Below are positions 1 to 8,097 of a stretch of 64,000 nucleotides of DNA, one piece after another. Origin of the DNA: Gemmatimonadota bacterium (GTDB lineage Bacteria > Gemmatimonadota > Gemmatimonadetes > Longimicrobiales > Gaopeijiaceae). The notes beneath the pieces are model-generated. The model saw only the letters and a program-made list of their open reading frames with translations, had not been told where the DNA came from and did not search any database. The DNA lies in the NCBI GenBank assembly GCA_022826005.1, contig JAJDVT010000070.1, positions 1 to 64,000 on the forward strand, given 5' to 3'. Made by a program: the position numbers and the translations under genes. Position 1 is the stretch's first letter; every line of letters starts with the position of its first letter.

Positions 1-82
1 CCGGACTACGCCCGGCCCTCACCAGCTCGACCATTCGATCCTTGTACTCGGGCGGATACCGCCCCTTCCCGCTTCCCGCCAT
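1..82 (-). CDS. IS3-family transposase OrfA, N-terminal fragment
   Basis: Translation from the ATG at 82 begins MAGSGKGRYPPEYKDRM and continues VELVRAGRSP to the window edge. This matches the start of IS3-family OrfA proteins, whose helix-turn-helix binds the element's ends. The ribosome binding site AAGGAGG lies 6 bases before the ATG. Only 27 codons are visible, so it cannot be judged whether the transposase is intact. In IS3 elements OrfA and OrfB are normally joined by a -1 frameshift; that part is outside the window. Confidence 0.72.
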   Translation of the reverse strand, partial: MAGSGKGRYPPEYKDRMVELVRAGRSP

Positions 83-124
83 GGCTCACCTCCTTGGTTG
101 GCACCAATGGAAAAGTGTCCGTCA
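1..124 (-). mobile_element. IS3-family insertion sequence, one end only
   Basis: The reverse strand reads from a terminus-like sequence (TGACGGACACTTTTCC) through a strong ribosome binding site (AAGGAGGTGAGCC) into the start of an IS3-type OrfA. This gives the left end of an IS3-family element whose body lies beyond the window edge. The exact outer boundary is inferred from the terminal TGACGGACAC at about 115-124, because the other inverted repeat is not visible. The boundary coincides with the stop codon of the neighbouring membrane-protein gene. Confidence 0.7.
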
Positions 125-784
125 TAGCGGGGCAACTCCAGCTTCGTGGACCGCGCCCCAGGCGGACAGCGACGAGATGGCGTCAGAGCCGGGTCCGGTG
201 AACGCCTGGTAGCCCTCCCAGGCAGCCCCAAGCGCCCCGAGAGCCACGGCGGCGACGATCAGGCCACCCTGTCGGGCCCAGAGGAGACGCCGCCCGGCAG
301 GCCGCAGATCCCCGTGGATCCATAGCCGGGCCGCGGTCCAGGTCAGGTTGGCGGCCAACAGGGCGGCAAGGAGCACCTGCGACCACACCAGCACGGCCGT
401 CAGGCCCGTTCCGGCCGCGCCCCCGTTAGCGGTACTCACGCCCGATGACCCTGACGCGGCAAGCGTGAACGCGGCCGCCCCAGCAAGCGTCGCGGCCGCG
501 CCCACTCCCACCCTGACGGCGTGGTCCAGCCAGTCGGCCGCGCGCACCCATCGCCGGGGGCGTGGAGCGTGCCGGGCCTCGAGCCGGTCGAGCGCCTCCC
601 CGCCGGGCACGAGTTGTTGCAGGGCGACCCGCCGCGCCTGCGCGGGACTGTGTCCACGCCGCTCCAGCACCGCCTGTAGTCCCCGCACGTCACCTTCGAC
701 CTCCTCGATCAAATCGAGCCGGCGGCGCGGCGGCACCTTCAGTTCGCGTTCGACGCCCGCCAGCGGGTGCTCACGCGGCGGCAT
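122..784 (-). CDS. membrane protein partnered with PadR regulator, possibly 3'-truncated
   Basis: A 220-residue protein starting at MPPREHPL. The first 75 residues are charged and helical and resemble the 'permease prefix' region found beside PadR genes. Three hydrophobic segments follow (about residues 95-117, 127-150 and 172-194). Its start overlaps the end of the upstream padR gene by 14 bases, so the two are co-transcribed; such partners are often the regulator's target. The stop codon TGA falls exactly on the end of the IS3 element, so the natural C-terminus may have been cut off by insertion. The specific function is unknown. Confidence 0.6.
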   Translation of the reverse strand: MPPREHPLAGVERELKVPPRRRLDLIEEVEGDVRGLQAVLERRGHSPAQARRVALQQLVPGGEALDRLEARHAPRPRRWVRAADWLDHAVRVGVGAAATLAGAAAFTLAASGSSGVSTANGGAAGTGLTAVLVWSQVLLAALLAANLTWTAARLWIHGDLRPAGRRLLWARQGGLIVAAVALGALGAAWEGYQAFTGPGSDAISSLSAWGAVHEAGVAPL

Positions 785-1103
785 GGTTGCCTCGCAGCAG
801 CCCCAGCAGCGCCCGAAACTGCCGCTCCAGTTCGTCCGCCCCGGCTTCGAGCTCCGCCCGCCCCGCACAGGTGATCCGGTACGTCTTGCGTCGGCGGCCC
901 TCGCCGTGCCAGGCGCCGCGCACACGCCCCTCGTCCTCAAGCCGGTGCAGGATGGGGTACAGCGTGCCGTGCTGGAAGGAAAACGTCCCCCCCGTCCGCT
1001 CCTCGACCGACAGTGCGATCTGGTAGCCGTGCGCGGGCCCGTGCTCCAGCACAGCGAGCACCATCAGTTCATTGATTCGCTTGGAAAGTGTGATCTGTTG
1101 CAT
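771..1103 (-). CDS. PadR family transcriptional regulator
   Basis: A 110-residue PadR-type winged-helix repressor. The chosen start gives MQQITLSKRINELMVLAVLE. The hallmark region follows with HGYQIA and then GTLYPILHRLEDEGRV, which forms the recognition helix and wing, and a C-terminal dimerisation helix. An ATG 33 bases upstream is also possible. PadR proteins bind ATGT/ACAT-type palindromes and often repress their own operon. A perfect palindrome at 1132-1147 lies just upstream. The gene overlaps the membrane-protein gene downstream. The inducer is unknown. Confidence 0.9.
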   Translation of the reverse strand: MQQITLSKRINELMVLAVLEHGPAHGYQIALSVEERTGGTFSFQHGTLYPILHRLEDEGRVRGAWHGEGRRRKTYRITCAGRAELEAGADELERQFRALLGLLRGNHAAA

Positions 1104-1117
1104 CGCTCGGTGTAGAT

Positions 1118-1147
1118 TGTATGGTTTACATGACATTATGTAATGTC
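1118..1147 (-). promoter_or_regulatory. putative PadR operator/promoter
   Basis: The sequence holds the perfect palindrome GACATTA-TG-TAATGTC (1132-1147), placed 29-44 bases before the padR start, in an AT-rich island of otherwise high-GC DNA. The 14-mer ACATGACATTATGT (1128-1141) recurs exactly at 13776-13789. A 17-mer here (1118-1134) recurs with one mismatch at 45510-45526. Autoregulation by the adjacent PadR is an inference. Confidence 0.5.
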
Positions 1148-1151
1148 TGCA

Positions 1152-2332
1152 TTACAGTTGTGAGCTCCGAACCAGCCGGTGAAGCTGGATGTGGGGGACC
1201 CCCAGTTCATCCAGCCGGGCTCCAAGCAGGTAGTCGTCCCCTACCTCGTAGAGCCAGAAGTAGCCTTCGAACCGGAATTCCCCGCGGAACCGGCCTTCGC
1301 GGTCGAATGCGTCGAACACGGTTTCGTCCTGCATCCCGTGGGCCGGCGCTCGCCGCACCCAGACATCTCCGCGGATGCCGACAGTCAGGCCGAAGGCGGT
1401 CGGCACCAGATCGGGTATCTCGGGCCTGGCCGGGGCCGGTCCCATCGGCGGGGGCCGCATCGCCATCTCCATGGCCGCCTCGACCTCCTGCTCCGTGGGC
1501 GGGCGTCGGCCGTCCAGCCGACGGATGATGCGCATCAACCGTCCCTCGGGACTCCACACTTCAACCGAATACTCGGGATTGTTGACGACCGCGACAATCA
1601 TTGGCAACCCGCCGGAGGCGACCCAGGTGCCGCTGGAGAACAGAACACCCTGGTCAGCGCCCACGTAGAACCCCAGAGGCAGTTCCGTCCCATCGGGAGT
1701 GACGCGCAGCTGCCGTGCGACCTGCCGCGATCCCCAGCGGCCGCCGACCTCGGGCCGGCCAACCGAGCAATAGAGCAGGGAGCCATCCGCAAGCAGTGCG
1801 CCGGGACCGCAGGCGGCACGTTCCCTTGCGACGAGGTCCGACGAGTCGATCCTCCACTCGCCCACGTAGTCTCCGTTGGGGGCGAACGAGATGTAGCGGT
1901 CTATCGCTTCGACGAGCAGCGTGTCTCCCGGCAGACGCGCGAAGGTCGTGGCGTACTGGGATTCGCCCGGTCCCTCGCCCCTGCCCCCGGCCGTGCGCAG
2001 ATGCCGGCCCTCCGCGTCGAAGAACGCAGTTCGGACGTCTCTGTCTCCAGGATGACCAGGCGCCCGTCGGCGAAACGAGCGGCCTGCGCGACGACGGTGG
2101 ACTGGGCCGGTGAGGCCGCCGAGACACCGCCGATCGACAGGAACGGCTCCGCTTCGACGACCCAGCTATCCTCCGGGGACGGGAAGCCGGTGTTCTCGGC
2201 GATCCGGGTACCGGCGGAATCCCGGGTTGCGTAGGTGATGTCCGGCACGGGTGCCGCCTCCGTCTGACACGCGAGGGCGGAAAGAAGGCATCCGGTGGCG
2301 GCGATCAGTCTCCCGACAAGGACGGGCTTCAT
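1152..2332 (-). pseudogene. 6-bladed beta-propeller lipoprotein, frameshifted
   Basis: The start at 2332 has a good ribosome binding site (GGGAGGA) and a lipoprotein signal ending LLSALAC. The reading frame runs through residues like RFADGRLVILETETSELR and is then lost near 2022-2026. The continuation FDAEGRHLR...GEGPGES sits in the next frame and leads into the open stretch that ends at 1152. Restoring one T in the GTTCTTC run would rejoin both parts into about 390 residues with the usual propeller motifs (DGRLVI, GEGPGE, DDYLLG). This is either a recent pseudogene or an assembly error. The role would be as an exported propeller anchored in the membrane. Confidence 0.7.
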
Positions 2333-2666
2333 GAGATTCCTCCCCCAACGCACACTTCGCTACCCGGATACCGGCGCCAAAAACAGCGTTTTCCTCTGAG
2401 GCTCCGGGCATGGGAATGATATATAGACAGTATTTATATCGCAAGTCTGAGTATCCAGGGACGATAGTGGCAACGGCTCGCGACCGAACGCGTCAGCTCT
2501 ACGATGTGCAGGCGGCCGTTTTCCGACGAGCCGGACCTGACCATCGGGGGACCGTCCGCCCGGTGTCATTCCATCGAAACCCCGGGCAACGCTACCGCCG
2601 TGATGGATAGTCCAAACATGCACCACCCCACTCCGTCCCCGACAGCCAGAACAGAGGCGCCGAATC
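2333..2666. promoter_or_regulatory. divergent intergenic region with AT-rich promoter island
   Basis: No gene is seen here. The region separates two divergently transcribed propeller genes. An AT-rich stretch at about 2415-2450 contains GATATA and TATATC arms flanking an 11-base spacer, the likely site of promoters and perhaps a regulator. The rest is ordinary high-GC sequence without a convincing open frame. Confidence 0.35.
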
Positions 2667-4094
2667 ATGATGTCCGCAACCCGCACTCCATTCGTCCTCA
2701 TCCCCCTTGTCGCCGCCCTGGTCGCGGCTCCACGTGCCGGCGCACAGGAGGTAGTCGAACTGACCGACCGGGACGAACGCCTGGAGCCCGCCTTCGAGGA
2801 GGTCTTCCGGGTCGGAGTCCTCGACGGCGAGGATTGGGAGATGTTCGCGATGGTCCGAAAGGTGGCGTTCGACGCGGAAGGCAACCTCTACGTGTTCGAT
2901 GCCGGGACCGATAATGTTCTGCGCATCGTGGTCTTCGACCGGTCGGGAGCGTTCCTTCGCGAGTTCGGCACCTCGGGTGAGGGGCCCGGGGAGTTCAAGT
3001 ATCCGACCAGCTACGGCGTCATGCGCGACGGCACCACCGTCGTTCGCGATCTCGGACACCAGAGCTACCACATCTTCGGCCCCTCCGGAGCGTTCGAGCG
3101 CCTGGTTCGCAATCGAGTCGGAATCACGCAGGACAGCGGGGGCGGGGTTGGAGTGACCACAATCGCGACATCGACGCCCATACAGGTGGACCCACGCGGC
3201 GGGGCCGTGTACACCTGGGACGCTGTGAGCCTGAATGCGCCGGCGGGGACATCGCCCCACCGGGCGATTTCCCGGCACAGCCTCGATGGGGAGGACGTGC
3301 AGACAGAGACCGTGGTCGAGGCGTGGCAACCTCCCCGTGAGACCGCGGAGGACCTGATCACGGTCTCCGGCAATGCTCCGGTCGTCGAGGGGCCGGGCGG
3401 CCAGCAGGCCAGCCTGGGGGACCTGTTCAAGGGCCTGACCAGGGGCCTTACCCGCCCCCCTCACTTCGAACCCCCGCTCCTGATGGGTTTGTTGCCGGAC
3501 GGCGGCATCGTCTATTCCGACTCGTCCGCCTACGCACTCAAGGTGGCCGCGCCGGACGACGGGAGTCTGAGCAGGACCATCACCCGGCCGATCCACCCGC
3601 AACCGGTGACGCCCAGGATCGAGGAACTGGCCCGGCAGCGGCAGGAAGAGGCGCAGGCACAGGTGACGCAGGAGTTTCAGTCCGCCCTGGGTGGCTTGGC
3701 CGGGTTGACCGGCATCGACTTCAACACCAGCACATCGGGCGCGGGAGGGGCTGGCGGCATTGTGAGCGGTGGTGCATTGCCGGGCGGTGGCTCCCTGGAT
3801 GGTCTCTCCTTGTCTCTCGGTGAAGAGACCTTGTATCCCGTAGTCCCGGTCATTCGGGAACTGCTGACCAGCTGGGAGGGGCGCATCTGGGTCATGCGCC
3901 GGGGAGACGAAGTCTTCGAAGACGGTCCGATCGACGTGGTCACCGCCGATGGCGAATACGTCGGCACCTACCGGCCCGGCGCGACGGAGATGCCCCACGC
4001 CTTCGGCCCGGACGGACTGGCGGCGTTCATCGAACTGGACGAGTTCGACGTGGCCAGCGTGGTGGTGCGGAGGCTGCCGACCGAGGTGCGCTAG
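2667..4094 (+). CDS. secreted 6-bladed beta-propeller protein
   Basis: A 475-residue protein starting [15 protein letters not shown] with a Sec signal peptide cleaved near RAGAQ. Repeated propeller blades follow: [13 protein letters not shown] (about residue 71), [13 protein letters not shown] (about 105), later blades with [18 protein letters not shown], and a final GRIWVMRRG...[13 protein letters not shown]. Between blades 4 and 5 is a long low-complexity insert of about 70 residues rich in Gln/Ala and then Gly. Family proteins of this type are exported and mostly of unknown function, and ligand binding is assumed. It converges with the next gene across 30 bases. Confidence 0.8.
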   Translation: MMSATRTPFVLIPLVAALVAAPRAGAQEVVELTDRDERLEPAFEEVFRVGVLDGEDWEMFAMVRKVAFDAEGNLYVFDAGTDNVLRIVVFDRSGAFLREFGTSGEGPGEFKYPTSYGVMRDGTTVVRDLGHQSYHIFGPSGAFERLVRNRVGITQDSGGGVGVTTIATSTPIQVDPRGGAVYTWDAVSLNAPAGTSPHRAISRHSLDGEDVQTETVVEAWQPPRETAEDLITVSGNAPVVEGPGGQQASLGDLFKGLTRGLTRPPHFEPPLLMGLLPDGGIVYSDSSAYALKVAAPDDGSLSRTITRPIHPQPVTPRIEELARQRQEEAQAQVTQEFQSALGGLAGLTGIDFNTSTSGAGGAGGIVSGGALPGGGSLDGLSLSLGEETLYPVVPVIRELLTSWEGRIWVMRRGDEVFEDGPIDVVTADGEYVGTYRPGATEMPHAFGPDGLAAFIELDEFDVASVVVRRLPTEVR

Positions 4095-4124
4095 AACGCC
4101 GGTGTGCCTCGGGGTCTTGCGCCC

Positions 4125-5222
4125 CTACCCGATGTCCAGGGACGGCAACATCCCGGGGCACGGCTCGCCGCTGACCCGACGCAGCGGGTGCATCGAGGCC
4201 TTGTTGGTGCTCCCCATGAACAGGTGGAATGCCGATCCGCCCTCCGGCTCCCCCTGGTCCTGCTGAAACACCAGGACGCTGTCCCCTCTCACCCGTACGG
4301 GAATCCGGGCGATGTCGGTCTCCAGGTTCTTCTGAACGATCGCGTAGCATCCCGTTTCGGGGTTGATGATCGCGCCTCCGGTACGGAAGTCGCTGCTGAA
4401 CAGCACGAGGTTGCCCCGGTCGTCGAACGATGGATGCACATCGTGGGACCATGGCGCGCAGGGTTTCCCGGCGATCTGGCAGCCCCAGTCCTCGGTGAAC
4501 TCGGTCGGAATGGTTACCCGTTCCATCTCGCCGTTCACGTGGTAGACGAACACGGAGTCAGGGCCTTCCTCGTAGGTCCTGACGACGAACGCCCGGTCCT
4601 CTGTGCACACGATCCGTGCCCGGTTGTTCAACGCAGCGTGGGTGACCATCTCCTGAGTGCGGGCGCGAGCCTCGTCCTCCGAGCTGGCCACGATCGTGCC
4701 GAAATCGTAGAGCGACCTGTCAACCACCACGTTGGGTCCTATGGCCTCAGTCTCGTGCCGGAGGACACCGTTCTCGATAGGTATGGCGGGCTTGCCACCC
4801 AGATCGCAGACCGACTTTCCAATGAGTGCGGGTGCTCCCGGAGTCCATGAGCTCACTGGATCATGGTTCGAATCGAACGTGAGGACTCGAAGGACGCCGG
4901 CAACGTACAAACCGCCGTCATCGGCAAGCGCTATCGAAACCTTGCCCCCCGAGAGTTCGAACGGGCCGTCACCACGTGGCGTCGCGATCGTTCGGACCCA
5001 TTCGCCCGTCTCGAGCGAGAAGACCATGATCCCGTCCGGCTCCTCGACATCGTGGACAAAGAGAAGGTTGCGGTCCCAGTCAGCTCCCAGATTGTGGTGC
5101 CGCATGGCTCGCCACTCGTCGTGGATGATGGTTCGGCCGACCGAGTAGTCGATCTCCAGGATCTGCTGGGCGCTGCCCAACGCGGGGGTAGCGAGGATGG
5201 CCAGGAGGACGCGTGCGCGCAT
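4125..5222 (-). CDS. secreted propeller-like protein
   Basis: A 365-residue protein with a signal peptide (MRARVLLAILATPALGSAQQ). Blade-like motifs include WDRNLLFVHDVEEPDGIMVF, ADDGGLYVAGVLRVLTFD, CTEDRAFVVRTYEEGPDSVFVYH and FDDRGNLVLFSSDFRTGG. It carries several cysteines in pairs (CDLGG, CTEDR, CQIAGKPC, CYAI, CPGM), unusual among its neighbours and perhaps forming disulfides after export. It is more divergent than the other propellers here, so the family call is less certain. It is divergent from blaI at 5456. Confidence 0.65.
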   Translation of the reverse strand: MRARVLLAILATPALGSAQQILEIDYSVGRTIIHDEWRAMRHHNLGADWDRNLLFVHDVEEPDGIMVFSLETGEWVRTIATPRGDGPFELSGGKVSIALADDGGLYVAGVLRVLTFDSNHDPVSSWTPGAPALIGKSVCDLGGKPAIPIENGVLRHETEAIGPNVVVDRSLYDFGTIVASSEDEARARTQEMVTHAALNNRARIVCTEDRAFVVRTYEEGPDSVFVYHVNGEMERVTIPTEFTEDWGCQIAGKPCAPWSHDVHPSFDDRGNLVLFSSDFRTGGAIINPETGCYAIVQKNLETDIARIPVRVRGDSVLVFQQDQGEPEGGSAFHLFMGSTNKASMHPLRRVSGEPCPGMLPSLDIG

Positions 5223-5372
5223 GGAAGGTTCCTCAGTTGGGTTGTTCAGGAGGTTGGTTATATGGGACTTCCGCAGCTAAACCGGGGGTTGCCTTGGAAC
5301 AACCTGGTGACGGACGAGGTGGACATGACCTCCGGGCGGATAGGATCCGTGACGGCTCCACCTGAACCGTCT

Positions 5373-5393
5373 GGTTGACACCGTACGTCAGCC
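5373..5393 (+). promoter_or_regulatory. putative promoter/operator upstream of blaI
   Basis: An imperfect palindrome GGTTGAC-n7-GTCAGCC (arms match at 6 of 7 positions) overlaps a -35-like TTGACA 63-83 bases upstream of the blaI start. BlaI repressors bind palindromes in their own promoters, so this is a candidate autoregulatory site. No matching copy of this exact sequence was found upstream of the second blaI. Confidence 0.3.
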
Positions 5394-5455
5394 TGTAGTA
5401 CCGTTAAGGCAAATTGCAGTATCCACGGATTCATGGACCGAGGGAGAACACCGCG

Positions 5456-5827
5456 ATGGGCTTGCCGAGAATACCGAACTCCGAACTGGCCGTGATGGAA
5501 CTGCTCTGGCGGAAGGGCCGGCTGTCCGCACGCCAGATCCTCGAGAACCTGTACCCCGACTCGGCCCGGTCCCAGCACGGGGCGGTTCAGAGCCTGCTGC
5601 AGCGCCTCATGCAGAAGGGCTTCGTGGTCCGCGACCGCGACGTGGGCGTCTACCTCTTCTCCGCCGTCCCGAGCCGGGAGGAGTACGCCAGCGACCGGCT
5701 GGATGCGCTCGCCGGTCGCCTGACCGGGGGATCGGTGGTTCCGATCATCACGCAGCTGCTCGAGGCGGACAGGCTGCCGAAGGACGAGATCGATAGGCTC
5801 CGAAGGATTCTGGAGGAGTGGAAATGA
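5456..5827 (+). CDS. blaI: BlaI/MecI/CopY family repressor
   Basis: A 123-residue winged-helix repressor. The start ATG has GAGGGAG upstream and gives MGLPRIPNSELAVMELLWRK, the classic BlaI N-terminus. The recognition region SARQILENL...GAVQSLLQRLMQKGFV follows, and then a C-terminal dimerisation part that BlaR1-type proteases cleave in known systems. Its last codons overlap the start of the downstream blaR1-like gene (ATGA), so the two are translationally coupled. The last 25 codons recur as a stub at 9297-9374, evidence of tandem duplication. Confidence 0.9.
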   Translation: MGLPRIPNSELAVMELLWRKGRLSARQILENLYPDSARSQHGAVQSLLQRLMQKGFVVRDRDVGVYLFSAVPSREEYASDRLDALAGRLTGGSVVPIITQLLEADRLPKDEIDRLRRILEEWK

Positions 5828-8085
5828 CCGACATCCTGTTGCAGATCGGCGCTACGAAGCTGGTCCTCGCGGTCGCTCTGGCCGGGATGGTCTGGCTGGT
5901 GACGCGGCGCGTGGCGCGACCCGCCATCGCGCATCCCCTTTGGCTCCTGGTCCTCGGCGCCATGCTGGTTCCCGCGGTCGTGCCGGTTCGCATTCTGCCG
6001 GAGGAGGCGGCGGTGGAGGTTGTGGCGCAGCCCGAGTTGGGGACGCAGCCCGGGGTCGTGGCGCAGCCCGACCACGTGCCGCTTCGCGTCCCACCGGAGG
6101 AGGAGGCGGTGGCGGCGGCGGCCCCGTCCGAGGTCAGCGCGCCGGTGGTAGTCGCCGACGACGGCGTGAGCAGGGATGGCATGGCCCCCGGAGGTTGGCT
6201 CCCGCTGAGCGGAAAGCCGCTGGCCGTGCTCTTGTGGCTTCTGGGCTCCGCCGGATTCTTCGGGTGGACGGTGGTGCGGACGGTGCGTTTTCAGCGCACG
6301 CTGACCAGGGCTGCCCGGCCGGCCCCACAGCTGCAACGGCTCGCGGCCGAGATCGGTGCCACGCTGGGCCTGCCGCGAGTGCCCCCAGTCTACACCACGG
6401 GTGCGCGGGTGCGCCCGCTGGTGTGGTGGGCGGGTGGCCACGTCCGGATCCTGATACCGTCGGTGCTCGTTTCCGAACTCGACGAGACGGAGCTTCGCGC
6501 GGTGCTTGCGCATGAACTGGCCCACGTGCGGCGCCGGGACTACCTGGTGCGAGTGGTGGAATTGCTGGCGTGCTCGGCCTACTGGTGGAATCCGGTCGTC
6601 TGGTGGGCCAAGCGCAGGATGAGGTCGGCGGAGGAGTCGAGCTGCGATGTGCTCGCCGTCTCCGCGTCGAGGTTGACGCGAGACCGGTACGCCAGGTCCC
6701 TGCTGCGCGTGGTCGAGGTCATGTCGGCTGCGCCGATCCCTCGGGCCCCGGCTCTGGCGAGCGCGGCTGACGCTTGCCGGGACTCGAAGCTGCTGGAGAA
6801 GAGGCTGAGGGCTGTCCTGACAACCGCTCTTCCGGCGTTGCCCGCGGCCGGGAGATTCCGCGTGGCGGGCGCGGCCGCGTTGGCGTTCGGGTTGTCCCTC
6901 GGGCTGGTGTATTGCACCCCCGGCGAGCGGGTGGCTTTCGACCAGCCGCGGTTGCCGACTCCCGCGATGTCCGAGGACAGTGCCGGCATTCGCATCGTCG
7001 AGTACGCCGGCGCGCCGGACATGCAGGCGCCGTTCCGACTTTCCGCCGAACCGCGTTACCGCCACGGCGGGAACCCGGGTGATTACCGGTTTCGCTATAT
7101 CTACGCGGGCGCCCTGCTGGCGGACGGCAGAGTCGTTGTTAGCGATGCGATCAACAACGAGTTGATCGTGCTGAGCTCGGACGGAACGACGCATGAGGTG
7201 CTGGCGAACGGTGGAGATGAGTGGCGCCCCTATTACTTCAGCGACGTTTTCGCGCTGGGTCGGGACAGCGTCCTGGTGACCCACCACACCCTGAGCCGCG
7301 TGACTATCTTCGCCGGCGATTCGGTCGCGCGGACCGTCGATACTCGGAGCGCGGACGGCCTTGCTCTGCAGGGAATCGGCGCTTCCGGTCAGCTGCTCCT
7401 GGCCACTGGAGGGTTTCGTTCCGGTTTCGAGGAGCAGTGGCTCCCCGGGCACCTGGCCCGGATGGATCTGCAAACCGGCATCGTGGACACTGTCGCGTCC
7501 TACGACTACATGCCGTACACGCCGCGTAAGCATTACAACCCGTTTGTTGGCTTCGGACATGTCACCGTCGCCGGAGGACAGTTCGTCTACACAAGGTCGG
7601 ACCGACCCGAAATCACATGGCGTCGACCCGATGGCGCCATCAGGCAGATTGTGCGCTGGCAGCCCGATTGGGCCTACGCCACGGAGGAGCACCTGCGGCC
7701 GCACCAGGCACGACTCCGGGACCACCACCGCCGGGCCGATCCCGGTGCCTCCCGCGCCACGATTGAAGAGAGGGTGAAAGAGGATATGGCGGCAACCGAC
7801 GTCCGCGTGGGGTATCCGTTGCCCTTGTTCAGATTCCCGGTCGGCGATTCGCAGGGTCGGGTGTGGCTGCCGAGGGATGTGACGGACGGTCCGGCCCATG
7901 GCTCGCCTCCCTTTACCGTCGTGGCACGGGATGGGGAGTGGCTGGGCACGGTGGATGCCCCGCTGGGGTTTTATGTACTCGATGCGACGGAAGGTCTCGT
8001 CCTCGGTGTGCAGAGCGGCGAGACACGGGTAGGGAGCCTCTCGCAGGTAGGGAGCCTCGTGGTCTACGAGCTGATTGAGCGATAG
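5824..8085 (+). CDS. BlaR1-like M56 metalloprotease fused to a 6-bladed beta-propeller
   Basis: A 753-residue membrane protein starting MTDILLQIG, with GGAGGAG 5 bases upstream and a 4-base overlap with blaI. Transmembrane segments lie at about residues 4-27, 38-58 and 134-156. The zinc protease motif HELAH is at residues 230-234 (followed by VRRRD), with the later SAEESSCD motif supplying further ligands as in MecR1/BlaR1. A fourth membrane segment lies at about 350-364 and ends LGLVYC. The outside part (about 385-753) is not the penicillin-binding sensor of BlaR1. It is a complete propeller with blades such as LLADGRVVVSDAINNELIVL and DSQGRVWLPRD. Inference: an extracellular signal sensed by the propeller triggers cleavage of BlaI. 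It closely resembles the free lipoprotein that follows it. Confidence 0.85.
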   Translation: MTDILLQIGATKLVLAVALAGMVWLVTRRVARPAIAHPLWLLVLGAMLVPAVVPVRILPEEAAVEVVAQPELGTQPGVVAQPDHVPLRVPPEEEAVAAAAPSEVSAPVVVADDGVSRDGMAPGGWLPLSGKPLAVLLWLLGSAGFFGWTVVRTVRFQRTLTRAARPAPQLQRLAAEIGATLGLPRVPPVYTTGARVRPLVWWAGGHVRILIPSVLVSELDETELRAVLAHELAHVRRRDYLVRVVELLACSAYWWNPVVWWAKRRMRSAEESSCDVLAVSASRLTRDRYARSLLRVVEVMSAAPIPRAPALASAADACRDSKLLEKRLRAVLTTALPALPAAGRFRVAGAAALAFGLSLGLVYCTPGERVAFDQPRLPTPAMSEDSAGIRIVEYAGAPDMQAPFRLSAEPRYRHGGNPGDYRFRYIYAGALLADGRVVVSDAINNELIVLSSDGTTHEVLANGGDEWRPYYFSDVFALGRDSVLVTHHTLSRVTIFAGDSVARTVDTRSADGLALQGIGASGQLLLATGGFRSGFEEQWLPGHLARMDLQTGIVDTVASYDYMPYTPRKHYNPFVGFGHVTVAGGQFVYTRSDRPEITWRRPDGAIRQIVRWQPDWAYATEEHLRPHQARLRDHHRRADPGASRATIEERVKEDMAATDVRVGYPLPLFRFPVGDSQGRVWLPRDVTDGPAHGSPPFTVVARDGEWLGTVDAPLGFYVLDATEGLVLGVQSGETRVGSLSQVGSLVVYELIER

Positions 8086-8097
8086 GAGATCCCGAGC

